Assembly: GCA_949292105.1 (NCBI GenBank)
Contig: CASEYK010000017.1
Span: 1-50,818, forward strand
Source of the DNA: an uncultured bacterium
Lineage (GTDB): Bacteria; Bacillota_I; Bacilli_A; RFN20; CAG-826
DNA: 50,818 bases
Reading direction: 5' to 3'
Shown here: in pieces, positions 24,254 through 33,310 of the stretch
Numbering within the stretch: the stretch's first letter is position 1
Layout: every line of letters starts with the position of its first letter
Made by a program: the position numbers and the translations under genes
Notes under the pieces: generated by a model
What the model saw: the letters and a program-made list of their open reading frames with translations, nothing else
Databases searched by the model: none
Told to the model about the DNA's origin: nothing

Positions 24254-25777
24254 TTAATTAGTCTTTTGCTCTTGCTTTTTGCGAATAAAAGAATACACTA
24301 GATTTTCTTTTAAAAGAAGCAATAAACCGATATAAATAACCGCATCGATTAAGACGATAGAAACTAGTTGTAAGACATAGATATAACCCGTGCCAAGCAT
24401 TGTTAGATGTTCGAGATAGAAATTTAATAGTGGATCATTTATCAAAATAGACACAAGGAGAATGAGCGCCCCTGCGCCAACAATTTTTAATGTGTTGAAA
24501 TTGAAAACGGCTTGCTTAATCCATTTCCACGAACAAGCGAATAAAAAGACAATGACAAGCACCTCGACTATCATTGTTGAAATAGCGATTCCGATAGAGG
24601 GATGTTCTTTGAAAACGAAAAGTCCAAAAACAACAGATAAAATTGTATTTAGTATCGCCCCTACGCCAAGAGCGATTAAGTAGTATTTTTCTTTTTTCAT
24701 CGGCAAAAGAATCTGACCATATATCATCTCTCCAACAGAATAAGTAACCATCATCGATGAGAGAATGATTAGAACAATGGAAGAAGTACCATACTCGCCA
24801 TTGATGTCATTTAAATTATAATTTCCTGAAATAAGAGCACATATGGGTTTAGCTAACACCGACATAGTTATAATAGCTGGTATTGTTATAAAGACGGCGA
24901 TGTTGATTGAATACCGATTCAAATTGTTAAAAAAGCGTTTATCTTCTTTCTGATAATAGTAGGCGCTTCTTGGCACAAAGACGGTGCTCAACGCTGTCAT
25001 AATACCGACAATAATGTCGATTCCCTTGACACCAACTGAATAAGATGCGACCTCTTTTTTGCTCTCGTCTAAAAATCCGAGTACAAAGGTATCGGTTTGA
25101 TTATACAAAGAGATAACAAAACTTAATGTAAAAAGTATCAACAATGGTCGGACATATTCTTTGTAAGAATAAGGCATTGTTTTCTTAAACGAGATGTATT
25201 TTCCAACATAAATAAGATTGATGACAATGGTGAGAATCGTACTCCCAACAGTCAGCAATGCGTAAATATAAATATCGCTAGGTGTTGTAACAAAGACAAT
25301 AATCAAAATAGCGCTCAGCACTAAAACGATTATGCTTCTCACTGACATATAGAATTGTTTTTCTAGAGCAATAAAAATCCATTCAAAAGAAAAAGCACCC
25401 GCTAAAAAGTTGAGGCTTAAAATAAAAATGAGTGCTTGATTATCTCTTAAGGAAGGAACACTAAAAACAACCCCAACCATGATAAGGAAGGATAAAACGG
25501 TGGCAATCATCTGGAGCAAAAAGAATGATTGAGCTTTGTTGGATAGCAGTTCTTTATTATCGCGGACTTTGACACATTCTCTAATGGCTAAATTTGGAAG
25601 ACCGATTTTTGCTAAAATGAGAAAATAGCCGACGAAAGTTGCTAACCATGTGTATAACCCCATCGCTTCATCGAGTAAATATCGGCAAGCCCATGGGAAA
25701 GTAATAAAAGAAAGAAGTGTTAAAACAATCGTTCGAACAATATTAATGACGACATTAACGCGGATATTATCTTTCAT
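24254..25777 (-). CDS. Polysaccharide flippase (Wzx-like, MOP superfamily)
   Basis: Moves lipid-linked sugar units across the membrane for envelope polymer assembly. The 507-residue product has about 14 helices and a family-typical start, with YLLDEAMGLYTWLATFVGYF and LIVAKIGLPNLAIRE-type helices. The open frame begins at 25849, but the ATG at 25777 (MKDNIRVNVVINIVR) is the natural start. There is no SD: TATAAT ends 10 nt upstream, or the overlapping TAATAT 8 nt, so the leader is at most a few nt. Glycosyltransferase genes flank it. Confidence 0.85.
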   Translation of the reverse strand: MKDNIRVNVVINIVRTIVLTLLSFITFPWACRYLLDEAMGLYTWLATFVGYFLILAKIGLPNLAIRECVKVRDNKELLSNKAQSFFLLQMIATVLSFLIMVGVVFSVPSLRDNQALIFILSLNFLAGAFSFEWIFIALEKQFYMSVRSIIVLVLSAILIIVFVTTPSDIYIYALLTVGSTILTIVINLIYVGKYISFKKTMPYSYKEYVRPLLILFTLSFVISLYNQTDTFVLGFLDESKKEVASYSVGVKGIDIIVGIMTALSTVFVPRSAYYYQKEDKRFFNNLNRYSINIAVFITIPAIITMSVLAKPICALISGNYNLNDINGEYGTSSIVLIILSSMMVTYSVGEMIYGQILLPMKKEKYYLIALGVGAILNTILSVVFGLFVFKEHPSIGIAISTMIVEVLVIVFLFACSWKWIKQAVFNFNTLKIVGAGALILLVSILINDPLLNFYLEHLTMLGTGYIYVLQLVSIVLIDAVIYIGLLLLLKENLVYSFIRKKQEQKTN

Positions 25778-25863
25778 AGTTAAGAATATTATATGAACAT
25801 TTTTTATTTTTGAATAGAAAATATCCTTATTTAATCTATTAAATATCAAATATAATTGCTAAA
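25778..25863. promoter_or_regulatory. Divergent promoters for flippase and glycosyltransferase
   Basis: The plus-strand TATAAT (25851-25856) is separated by exactly 7 nt from the ATG at 25864. The minus-strand TATAAT (complement of 25788-25793) lies 10 nt from the flippase ATG. Neither gene has an SD. The 86-nt gap contains nothing else. Confidence 0.55.
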
Positions 25864-27072
25864 ATGTTAAAAATGAAAATCCTCGTTATTTGTCAATTCT
25901 ATTATCCAGAAAATTTTGTAATTTCAAAAATTGCTGAGCAGTTTGTTAAAGAAGGGCATGATGTCAGTGTTTTAACTGGGCTTCCTAATTATGGCTATGG
26001 CTATATCATCCCTGAATATAAAAATACTCGCTTTGAAATTATAAATGGTGTAAAAGTCTATCGCGTTAAGTTAGTGGCCCGCTCTAAATCGCGCTTTTCG
26101 ATTATTCGCAATTATTTATCGTTTTGGAGAAATTCAAAAAGATGGATTAGAAAACATATTAAAGAAGATTTTGATCTTGTTTATTCGATGTCTTTATCTC
26201 CTGTCACGATTTTGGCACCTGGAAATTTATACAAAAAGAAAAGAAAAGTTCCGCATGTTGTCCACTGTGTTGATTTATGGCCTGAATCAGTTCTTATCAC
26301 TCACGCTGTCAGTCGCCATTCGCCTATGTATTCTATTTTGTATAAGTGGAGCAAGAAACTTTATTCTGCTGCCGATTACATCTGTGTTGGATCACCATCG
26401 TTTGAGGAATATTTTTATAATGTGTTAGATATCAAACACATACCAATCGAATATGTTCCACAGCCGTCCTTAATTGAAGATATTTCGCAATATGAAACAT
26501 ATAATTTCGGTGAGGGTTTTCATATCGTTTATTGTGGCAATATCGGTCAAATTCAAATGGTTGAAAAATTGCCTGAAGTTTTTTCACTTCTCAAAAGTAA
26601 AAACATTTATATGCATATTATTGGCATGGGACCAAAATCGGAACAACTTACGGAAGAGATTAAAAAGTATGGCGTAGAGAAAAATGTGATTTATCACGGA
26701 CCATTAACCGCTGATAAGTCTGCACCATTTCTCAAAGGTTGTGATGCTTTATATGTCAGTTTAAAAGCTGATGGTTATGTCGGTAAAACAATTCCGAACA
26801 AATTGATGTTTTATATGACTTTTGCCAAGCCCATTTTGGCTTGTTTAGAGGGCGATGGAAAAGATGAACTAGTCAAAACACGAGGAGCTCTTTTTTGCCA
26901 AGATAATCCGGATTCAATTCGACAAAGCGTAGAAAGATTGGCTGCTCTTGACCAGACAGTATTAAAACAAATGGGCGAATTAAATCAATCGTACTATTTT
27001 CAATATTTTTCGTTAAAGTCTGTTTCTAATCGATTACTCACCATTTTTGACCAATTTCAAAAAAGGCATTAA
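25864..27072 (+). CDS. Glycosyltransferase family 4 (WbuB/WcaI-like)
   Basis: Transfers a sugar from a nucleotide donor to a growing surface polysaccharide. The 402-residue protein starts with the GT-B N-terminal fold ILVICQFYYPENFVISKIAE and TGLPNYGYG, typical of WbuB/WcaI-like proteins. The C-terminal nucleotide-binding half has IVYCGNIGQIQMVEKLPEVF and KTIPNKLMFYMTFAKPILA. M1 at 25864 is chosen because TATAAT ends 7 nt before it; M4 at 25873 is the alternative. The 3' end overlaps the convergent gene at 27034-28197 by 39 nt. Confidence 0.9.
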   Translation: MLKMKILVICQFYYPENFVISKIAEQFVKEGHDVSVLTGLPNYGYGYIIPEYKNTRFEIINGVKVYRVKLVARSKSRFSIIRNYLSFWRNSKRWIRKHIKEDFDLVYSMSLSPVTILAPGNLYKKKRKVPHVVHCVDLWPESVLITHAVSRHSPMYSILYKWSKKLYSAADYICVGSPSFEEYFYNVLDIKHIPIEYVPQPSLIEDISQYETYNFGEGFHIVYCGNIGQIQMVEKLPEVFSLLKSKNIYMHIIGMGPKSEQLTEEIKKYGVEKNVIYHGPLTADKSAPFLKGCDALYVSLKADGYVGKTIPNKLMFYMTFAKPILACLEGDGKDELVKTRGALFCQDNPDSIRQSVERLAALDQTVLKQMGELNQSYYFQYFSLKSVSNRLLTIFDQFQKRH

Positions 27073-28197
27073 TTTTTCATTAATTGTTGATAAAGAAAAG
27101 AGCGAACGAACTTTTTCTTGGCCTTTCAATCCGAGCGCTTGTCTTTCTTCTTTGCTCAATTCTAAAACGCGATTTAAACCAAAGAGTAAGTCTTCGACAT
27201 CATTGGATTTGCACCAGATTATTTCCTCGGAGAAATATTTTTGCAATCTTGTATTTTTCACGCTGACAGTAGGTTTGCCGCTATAAAGATATTCAATTGT
27301 TTTTGATGGAATTGAAAAACGGTCTAAGTCTTCCGAAGTTGGGCGTGGATTAATATTAGCTAAAGAATTTGTCTCAAATTGTAGTGTTTTCTCAACGGGT
27401 AAAGTACCGAGATAGTGGATATCGTATCCTTTAGTCGCATCAAGCAGTCGTTTTTCATCCGCGTGATGACCGAGTATGTACAAACTTATATCTTTTCGAT
27501 TTAAACGCTTATAAGCTTCGATTAAATTGTATATGCCATAGTACGGCATCAGTGTTCCAGCATAAAGAAAATATGGTTTGCTCACGCCCTCAGGCGTTTT
27601 ATATTTCTCTTTTTCATCTTCAACTAATCCTTCGATAATAATAGATGGTCTGTCTTTGGGATTAAATAAATCATTTAAGCCTTTTGTCAAGGCGATGTAG
27701 CCGTCTAAATCATTAGTTTTATCCAATAGATATAAAGTGTATGAGCGCGATGTATTGGAAATATTACTTGGTGAATCAGTACATACACCTACGATTGGCA
27801 AATGATATTTTTTACTGCATTTTTTGGCAAAAGTAATAACCATTGGATTAATCGTATCGCTAATAATGATGGCATCCTCATAATCAATTTTTTTCATCGC
27901 TTTTTTTACTTGCGCACTGTAAGTAAGATATCTATCGATGCGATGCTTTTTTACTTTGAAATAAATATAATGAATGTCGTTGTTTTCTTTTTCTTCATAA
28001 TTTAAAACCTTATCGAGACAGAGTCGTTTTGAAAAAGGGCGAAAAGAAAAAACAGTCAACTCATTGTTGATTGCTAGTGATCTTATCATTTTATCGTGAA
28101 AGTTTTGTTGAGATGGATTTGGTGAAGAAGACCAGCGCTTTAAAAAGCTGGCATAATCATTTTTATCAATTGCGGTTGTAAAATATAGAATTTTCAT
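27034..28197 (-). CDS. Glycosyltransferase (GT-B fold)
   Basis: A 387-residue cytoplasmic glycosyltransferase. The C-terminal half has YAGTLMPYYGIYNLIEAYKR, YILGHHADEKRL, and FSIPSKTIEYLYSGKPTVSV with the Glu that usually contacts the donor ribose. It overlaps the upstream glycosyltransferase gene by 4 nt as ATGA, and AAGGAAT lies upstream. The two form an operon read leftward from 29298. Sugar specificity is unknown. Confidence 0.87.
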   Translation of the reverse strand: MKILYFTTAIDKNDYASFLKRWSSSPNPSQQNFHDKMIRSLAINNELTVFSFRPFSKRLCLDKVLNYEEKENNDIHYIYFKVKKHRIDRYLTYSAQVKKAMKKIDYEDAIIISDTINPMVITFAKKCSKKYHLPIVGVCTDSPSNISNTSRSYTLYLLDKTNDLDGYIALTKGLNDLFNPKDRPSIIIEGLVEDEKEKYKTPEGVSKPYFLYAGTLMPYYGIYNLIEAYKRLNRKDISLYILGHHADEKRLLDATKGYDIHYLGTLPVEKTLQFETNSLANINPRPTSEDLDRFSIPSKTIEYLYSGKPTVSVKNTRLQKYFSEEIIWCKSNDVEDLLFGLNRVLELSKEERQALGLKGQEKVRSLFSLSTINEKLMPFLKLVKNGE

Positions 28198-29285
28198 TTT
28201 TGAATTAATTCCTTAAAGCATGAATAGTGAATTTGGGCAGAAGCTTCAATTGTGTTTTCATTTGCGGTTTTTAAAACATTGTTGATATTGATGTTTTTAA
28301 TGTTGTTCATAGCATGAACCGTTTCTTCAATGTCGTGAACTACATAACCATTATAACCATTTTTAATAAGATGTTTGGCTGAAATAATGTTGTTTGAAGC
28401 AATAACTGGCAATCCGTTTGCCAAAGCTTCGTTAATGGTGTGCCCATAAATATCTTCGTTTGATAGAGTAATATGGAAATTACAAGCTCGAATAAGTTCA
28501 AAGAGTTCTTTTTTTGACAAGAACGACAAGATAGTAACATTTTTCATTTTCTCTTTTTCAATAAATTTTATGTAATTCTTTTTTTCTGGCCCGTCGCCTA
28601 TCAAAAGCAAATGCTCTTTGCGCAAGCGGAAACATTCAAGAATCTCGAGGATGTTTTTTCTTTTGATAAATTGGCTGAAAGCAGAACCAATAACACCGCT
28701 CGGCAAATTATATTTTTGCCTAACTGCTTCTTTATCTTCTTTTGATAGAGGCTCTTTCAGCAATTCAGAAACATAAACAGTTGAATATGGATAGTGATAG
28801 ATGTTTTCTGGTTTTGCACCGTATTGGAATAAATATTCGTCAGCTTCAGTGCATGGCGAAAAACATTTAATCGCATTTTGAATTACATTTTCTTTAATCT
28901 TTCGTTTAAACCATGTATCTTTTTTAACAATTCCGCCATTGATGTAAAAAGCATAAGGAATTTTATGTTTAATCATATAATGCAAGGCTAATAATTCCGT
29001 AAAAGTGGAATAGCCGTTCATAATAATTAAATCGTATTCTTTGTAGTGGTGCTTAATGTAATTTTTTAGTTCCCATGTTAAAGAATTTTCTTTGCCAATA
29101 TACCCTTTTTTAAGAAAAATAGTGGAGAAATGATAGTTTTTTTCATTATAAAACTGCGATTTTCTATCGCTTGCTTGTTTCCTTTCGAAGATGACAGTTA
29201 AGTCGATATCATCGTATTTAGCTATCTCGTTAAACAAGGCGACTTTGTATGGCGCAGGATGATTAAAGACGAAAAGAATTTTCAT
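28194..29285 (-). CDS. Glycosyltransferase family 4
   Basis: A 363-residue GT-B glycosyltransferase. The N-terminus ILFVFNHPAPYKVALFNEIA is a standard GT4 start. The C-terminal donor site has AFSQFIKRKNILEILECFRL, LLLIGDGPEKKNYI and SNEDIYGHTINEALANGLPV, with the E-x7-E-like motif. The ATG at 29285 has no SD; a TATAAT ends exactly 7 nt before it, so the mRNA is probably leaderless. It is the first gene of the two-gene glycosyltransferase operon. Confidence 0.9.
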   Translation of the reverse strand: MKILFVFNHPAPYKVALFNEIAKYDDIDLTVIFERKQASDRKSQFYNEKNYHFSTIFLKKGYIGKENSLTWELKNYIKHHYKEYDLIIMNGYSTFTELLALHYMIKHKIPYAFYINGGIVKKDTWFKRKIKENVIQNAIKCFSPCTEADEYLFQYGAKPENIYHYPYSTVYVSELLKEPLSKEDKEAVRQKYNLPSGVIGSAFSQFIKRKNILEILECFRLRKEHLLLIGDGPEKKNYIKFIEKEKMKNVTILSFLSKKELFELIRACNFHITLSNEDIYGHTINEALANGLPVIASNNIISAKHLIKNGYNGYVVHDIEETVHAMNNIKNININNVLKTANENTIEASAQIHYSCFKELIQK

Positions 29286-29332
29286 GACTAATATTATACT
29301 GATTTTAATTCAAAAGTGTTAATATGTCGTAT
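29286..29332. promoter_or_regulatory. Overlapping divergent promoters for two leaderless genes
   Basis: The minus-strand TATAAT (complement of 29293-29298) lies 7 nt from the ATG at 29285. The plus-strand extended -10 TGTTAATAT (hexamer 29320-29325) lies 7 nt from the ATG at 29333. The whole intergenic space is 47 nt and has no SD for either gene. Confidence 0.62.
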
Positions 29333-30022
29333 ATGAGTGAAAACTACGAATCTTGGAATGAATTTTTTTATCAACTCAAAAGCAAAGATTACATTGTGCG
29401 GCTTCATGACTTTTTAGAATCAGAGTATAAAAATCATATTTGCTATCCGCCTCGACAACTCTTATTTAATGCTTTCCGATTAACGCCGCTTAAGTCTGTG
29501 CGGGTAGTTATTGTCGGTCAAGATCCCTATCCTAATCCTAACCAGGCGATGGGTTTATCTTTTTCTGTGCCCCAAGGAGTCACTCCTCCCCCATCTCTCA
29601 TCAATATTTATAAAGAGATTGAAAAGGAGTTTGGCATGCCTATGAACATGGCAAGTGGCGATTTAACATATTTAGCCAAACAAGGTGTTTTATTGCTCAA
29701 TTCTATTCTTTCAGTTCGCAAGCAAGAACGGCTTTCACATGATACAAGCGAATATAGAATGTTTCTTAGCGATGTACTATCTGTTTTAAATGAACAAGAA
29801 CAACCAATCGTGTTTATGCTCTGGGGAGGACCGGCTCGCAAATTAAAAGTTTATTTGAATAACCCCCGCCATCTCGTGTTAGAAGCAACTCATCCTTCGC
29901 CGTTGGGCGCCAATCAAGGAGGATGGTTCGGATGTAATCACTTTATTAAAGCTAATGAATTTTTGGTCAGCAATGGTTCAAAAGCGATTGTGTGGCAAAA
30001 TCAAGAAGCTCCTCAATTTTAA
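29333..30022 (+). CDS. ung: Uracil-DNA glycosylase, family 1
   Basis: Removes uracil from DNA to start base-excision repair. The 229-residue product has GQDPYPNPNQAMGLSFSV with catalytic Asp64, and THPSPLGANQGGWFG with catalytic His187; both numbers coincide with E. coli Ung. In the first motif the usual GQDPYH has Pro at position 67 instead of His. I chose the second ATG at 29333: the first (29324) overlaps the -10 TAATAT, which ends 7 nt before the second. There is no SD. Confidence 0.93.
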   Translation: MSENYESWNEFFYQLKSKDYIVRLHDFLESEYKNHICYPPRQLLFNAFRLTPLKSVRVVIVGQDPYPNPNQAMGLSFSVPQGVTPPPSLINIYKEIEKEFGMPMNMASGDLTYLAKQGVLLLNSILSVRKQERLSHDTSEYRMFLSDVLSVLNEQEQPIVFMLWGGPARKLKVYLNNPRHLVLEATHPSPLGANQGGWFGCNHFIKANEFLVSNGSKAIVWQNQEAPQF

Positions 30023-30025
30023 TCA

Positions 30026-30054
30026 TTTAAAAATCGTAATAAAACTAATATAAT
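30026..30054 (+). promoter_or_regulatory. Promoter of the TPP-riboswitch/thiT transcript
   Basis: TTTAAA (30026-30031) and TATAAT (30049-30054) are separated by 17 bp. Transcription should begin near 30061, at the 5' side of the aptamer. The promoter starts right after the ung stop. Confidence 0.65.
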
Positions 30055-30059
30055 TCTTT

Positions 30060-30174
30060 TGGGAGTTTGGCGAACCAGACTGAGAGGATTCTTCTTCGAA
30101 TCGACCGCACCTGATCTAGGTAATGCTAGCGGAGGGAATAAGTCTTTTTTATCCCTCCATTTTGGAGGTTTTTT
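30060..30174 (+). promoter_or_regulatory. TPP riboswitch (THI element) with SD-sequestering expression platform
   Basis: The thi-box cores are clear: CTGAGA near 30079-30084, and ACCTGATCTAGGTAATGCTA (30109-30128) then GCGGAGGGAA. The platform is readable. GGAGGGA (30131-30137) can pair with TCCCTCC (30152-30158). Alternatively CCTCC (30154-30158) pairs with the SD GGAGG (30164-30168), followed by six T residues. TPP binding should hold GGAGGGA in the aptamer, freeing CCTCC to hide the SD and form a short terminator. It controls the thiT-like gene at 30176. Confidence 0.92.
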
Positions 30175-30175
30175 C

Positions 30176-31138
30176 ATGAAAACAAAAGAAACGCAATTTT
30201 TAATCGGTGGTATTGTTTTTGTTTTTTCTATATTTGGATTATTTGGTCCTTTTCTGACTTACGGTAGTATGACTTTATCTGCGGTTGAATGTTTTGGACA
30301 AACAACTAATAACATCGGATATTTTTGTCTTTTGCTCGCACCATTTATCTTATCTTTTCTATTTGCTGTTTTTGCTCTTATTTTCAAAGAAGCGAAGTGG
30401 AATACATATCTGCTCTTTTTTCTTAGCGTTGTCAGTGGTGTTTTATTTTTATTCTCAAACTTGTTTTATGCTAACTCGCTCGATATCGATGTCGACAGTG
30501 TAGCCGCCGGCAACTGCCTAATCGTTTTAGGTGTGGGAATGCTGCTCATCAGCTTATACTATGTTTCTAAAATTCTTGAGTCCAATCAATTCACCATCAA
30601 CGACATTGTTGAAATCGCTATGTTAGTGAGTTTGGCAATCGTCCTCGATTTAGCCATTTTTAAAATTAAAGTTGTCGCTCAAGGTGGTTCTATTTCATTA
30701 GCTATGGTGCCGCTTGTGCTGATTGCGCTGCGCAAAGGCTTTGTTAAAAGTTTTATCGCTTGTGGAATTGTATATGGCTTTTTGAATTGTTTAATTGACG
30801 GATATGGTTTTATCACTTATCCACTCGATTATCTATTAGGATTTGGTTCGCTTGCTATTGTTGGTTTATTCCGCAAATTAATCATGAACAAGGATGCAAA
30901 AGTGACTGTAAAAGGAACGGTTTTTCTTGTCGTCTCAATTATATTGGCTTGTACAGGTCGTACTATCGCTTCAACCATATCGGGCATTGTCTTATATGAC
31001 ACACCATTTGTAGAATCGCTCATCTATCAACTGACTTATATGGGACCGAGCATGATAATTTTAATTGTCGTGGTTTTGATTTTATATCGCCCAATTATGC
31101 TCTTGAACCGCAAATATCAAAAATCTTTATCTGAATAA
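30176..31138 (+). CDS. thiT: Thiamine transporter ThiT (ECF S component) with extra N-terminal membrane domain
   Basis: Substrate-binding subunit for thiamine uptake by an energy-coupling-factor transporter; the EcfAA'T module is not in the window. The ThiT core spans about 138-320, starting TINDIVEIAMLVSLAIVLDL and containing GGSISLAMVPLVLIALRKGF, GIVYGFLN, and YPLDYLLGF. About 135 residues with four predicted helices precede the core; ThiT alone is usually about 180-190 residues. The ATG at 30176 has GGAGG 7 nt upstream and lies just after a TPP riboswitch, which supports the thiamine assignment. The frame extension to 30059 is inside the riboswitch and is not translated. Confidence 0.9.
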   Translation: MKTKETQFLIGGIVFVFSIFGLFGPFLTYGSMTLSAVECFGQTTNNIGYFCLLLAPFILSFLFAVFALIFKEAKWNTYLLFFLSVVSGVLFLFSNLFYANSLDIDVDSVAAGNCLIVLGVGMLLISLYYVSKILESNQFTINDIVEIAMLVSLAIVLDLAIFKIKVVAQGGSISLAMVPLVLIALRKGFVKSFIACGIVYGFLNCLIDGYGFITYPLDYLLGFGSLAIVGLFRKLIMNKDAKVTVKGTVFLVVSIILACTGRTIASTISGIVLYDTPFVESLIYQLTYMGPSMIILIVVVLILYRPIMLLNRKYQKSLSE

Positions 31139-31232
31139 CTAATCGTTTACACATTTTTTCATCTCAAAAATATATTAGTAATTATTTTTGTGTGCAAATA
31201 TGATATATTTATTCATAAGTGAGGTGCAACCT

Positions 31233-32300
31233 ATGCTCGATAAAGATATCAATGAAGTAGAAAAAGAACAGTCATCTTTGACTGATGAATCCAAAACTGA
31301 AGAAGTGGAAGCAAAAGAAAATAACGATGAACAAAATGAAAAAACAGAAGATGTTCAGGCTAAAGAAGAAGGCAAAGAAATATCTAACCCTAAAGACATA
31401 AAACTATCAGAACCGGCTTCTTTAGACAATATTGAAAACGCTCGACAAGATTTATATGCTCTATACAAAAAGAGCAAAAAATTATCCAATATCATTTTAG
31501 TTATCGTTCTTATCGTCGTTATTGCTTGCTTTATTCTGGTGGCTCAAAAAGCAATGTGGATGAAGATTATCGGTTATGTTCTTGGCGGATTAGCCATTTT
31601 AACTCTTATTCTTTACTACATCTTGGTTAAGAATAAATTTCCTAATGCGACTCGTAAATATATTGAATATGTCAACGAACAGTTAAATGGATATGTTTTT
31701 GAATCGTCTGACTTTACAAAAGCTCTTTATGATCCCTTAGAAAAAATAGATCAAAGTGAAATCATGTCCGACCGCGTTTATATGAATGTTAGTCGTATCG
31801 GCAGCAGAAATGTTGTTATTGGAACATTTAAAAACAAGAGATTTAAGGTTTCAGATTTAGCGGTTTATTCTTCTGGCGAAAAAAATAAACAAGAAACAGC
31901 ATTTGTTGGTAAATACATAGCCACATCAAATACGCTCAAATTTGATGGAAGATATGTTATCAATGTCAAAGGATTAAAGCCAACTGATTTGCCAACAGAT
32001 ATTACCGATTTAACTCTTCTCGATGAAAGCGAAGATTTTGTAATCTATGGTCCTGATAAAGGAGAATATAAGCAGATTTTAACAACTAAGTTTATTTCGG
32101 CGATTAAAAATATCAAAGTTGACAAAGATTTGCTCAACTTAAATGTTGTTGTGTGGGGTGGACATACCGCCATTTATATTTCATATACTGATGCTGTTAT
32201 TGCTTTGCCTTTTCAGGATCCATTCAAGAAAGAAGCAACTGAACAGTATCGAAAAGATTTGTTACTTGCACTTCAAGCTGCTTTAACTATCAATAAATAA
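31233..32300 (+). CDS. Membrane protein with acidic N-terminal tail, possibly DUF3137-like
   Basis: A 355-residue protein. The first 80 residues are disordered and very rich in Glu, Lys and Asn. Two helices follow at about 88-110 and 112-135, then a soluble domain of about 220 residues. The segment with GSRNVVIGTFKNKRFKVSDL and a C-terminal domain after two N-terminal helices resembles DUF3137 proteins, but this is only a guess. The open frame starts at 31188; the ATG at 31233 has GAGGTG upstream. It is the probable first gene of the operon ending with tsaD. Confidence 0.7.
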   Translation: MLDKDINEVEKEQSSLTDESKTEEVEAKENNDEQNEKTEDVQAKEEGKEISNPKDIKLSEPASLDNIENARQDLYALYKKSKKLSNIILVIVLIVVIACFILVAQKAMWMKIIGYVLGGLAILTLILYYILVKNKFPNATRKYIEYVNEQLNGYVFESSDFTKALYDPLEKIDQSEIMSDRVYMNVSRIGSRNVVIGTFKNKRFKVSDLAVYSSGEKNKQETAFVGKYIATSNTLKFDGRYVINVKGLKPTDLPTDITDLTLLDESEDFVIYGPDKGEYKQILTTKFISAIKNIKVDKDLLNLNVVVWGGHTAIYISYTDAVIALPFQDPFKKEATEQYRKDLLLALQAALTINK

Positions 32301-32318
32301 AAATTGGAAGGCCGAAAA

Positions 32319-32867
32319 ATGGAATATATCGGTCATTGGTTAAATGTGCAAAGTTATAAGCATGATGGGACCTTGCATCGCATTTGGGACCGTGGTTTAG
32401 TATTGGACAATAACGAAGACTTTGTTGTCATTGCGACTAAACGCGCGAAAGTTGTTGAAACTAACGGTCGAAGCTGGTTTACCAAAGAACCAGCCGTCAC
32501 TATTTTTTCTAAAAAAGAGTGGTGGAATGTAATATGCATGATAAAGCGCGAAGGCATTTGTTATTACTGCAACATCGCTTCTCCATCAATTGTTGATAAA
32601 GATAGCATTAAATATATCGATTACGATTTAGATACAAAATTATTTCCAAACGATAAAATGTGTATTCTCGATGAGAAAGAATATTCGAGGCACAAAAAAA
32701 CTTATTCGTATGGTGAAAAACTAGATGTCGTGCTGAATTATTCGATGGAACAAATTATTGCAAAAATGAAAGCAAAGATATTTCCTTTTGATAATGAAAA
32801 AATCAGCAATTATTATCAACATTTTTTAAATTTAATTGCAGATAAAAAAGAAGGTGGTACCCAATGA
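32319..32867 (+). CDS. DUF402 nucleoside tri-/diphosphate phosphatase (Ntdp)
   Basis: Homologue of B. subtilis YgaC and S. aureus Ntdp, a small phosphatase acting on nucleoside di- and triphosphates. The 182-residue product has the family core IWDRGLVLDNNEDFVVIATK, then KEPAVTIFSKKEWWNVICMI, YYCNIASPSIVD and IKYIDYDLDTKLFPND with the conserved acidic metal ligands. The ATG at 32319 has GGAAGG upstream; the frame extension to 32304 is not used. It overlaps tsaE by 4 nt (ATGA). Confidence 0.88.
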   Translation: MEYIGHWLNVQSYKHDGTLHRIWDRGLVLDNNEDFVVIATKRAKVVETNGRSWFTKEPAVTIFSKKEWWNVICMIKREGICYYCNIASPSIVDKDSIKYIDYDLDTKLFPNDKMCILDEKEYSRHKKTYSYGEKLDVVLNYSMEQIIAKMKAKIFPFDNEKISNYYQHFLNLIADKKEGGTQ

Positions 32868-33310
32868 GTTCATTAAAAATCGTGTCTCGTTCCGCTGATG
32901 AGACAATGCAGTTGGGTGAAAAGATGGCTGCAATACTGCCTGTTGGGTCTACCATTTGTTTATTAGGTGACCTAGGTGCTGGTAAAACAACCCTAGTCAA
33001 AGGTTTGGCTAAAGGCCTTGGTATTACTGAAACCGTTCAATCTCCAACCTTCAACATTATGAAACTATATTTAAAAGGCAAGAAACCTTTGATTCATATT
33101 GATGCTTATCGATTGTTAGATCATGATGCCGATATTGGATTAGATGAATATATCGGTTATGAAGAGGGAATCACAATGATTGAATGGCCACAATACATCG
33201 CCAAATTGATTCCAGCTGATGCGATTAAGATTACAATTAAAAATAATGGCGATGATTTGCGTAGCATTGAAATTGAAGCAAGCGATAAGTTACTCGAGAG
33301 GTTAGCATAA
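32864..33310 (+). CDS. tsaE: tRNA threonylcarbamoyladenosine biosynthesis ATPase TsaE
   Basis: P-loop ATPase that works with TsaB and TsaD to transfer threonylcarbamoyl to A37 of ANN-decoding tRNAs (t6A). Walker A is GDLGAGKTTLVKGLAKGLGI near residue 36. The later QSPTFNIMKLY and HIDAYRL segments and IEWPQYI are family hallmarks. The 148-residue length is typical. It overlaps ntdp by 4 nt and tsaB by 1 nt, so the run is tightly coupled. Confidence 0.95.
   Translation: MSSLKIVSRSADETMQLGEKMAAILPVGSTICLLGDLGAGKTTLVKGLAKGLGITETVQSPTFNIMKLYLKGKKPLIHIDAYRLLDHDADIGLDEYIGYEEGITMIEWPQYIAKLIPADAIKITIKNNGDDLRSIEIEASDKLLERLA

Noticed and set aside
30059-30175. N-terminal extension of ThiT through the riboswitch
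   Set aside because: The frame runs through the TPP aptamer; the SD and ATG at 30164-30178 define the start.
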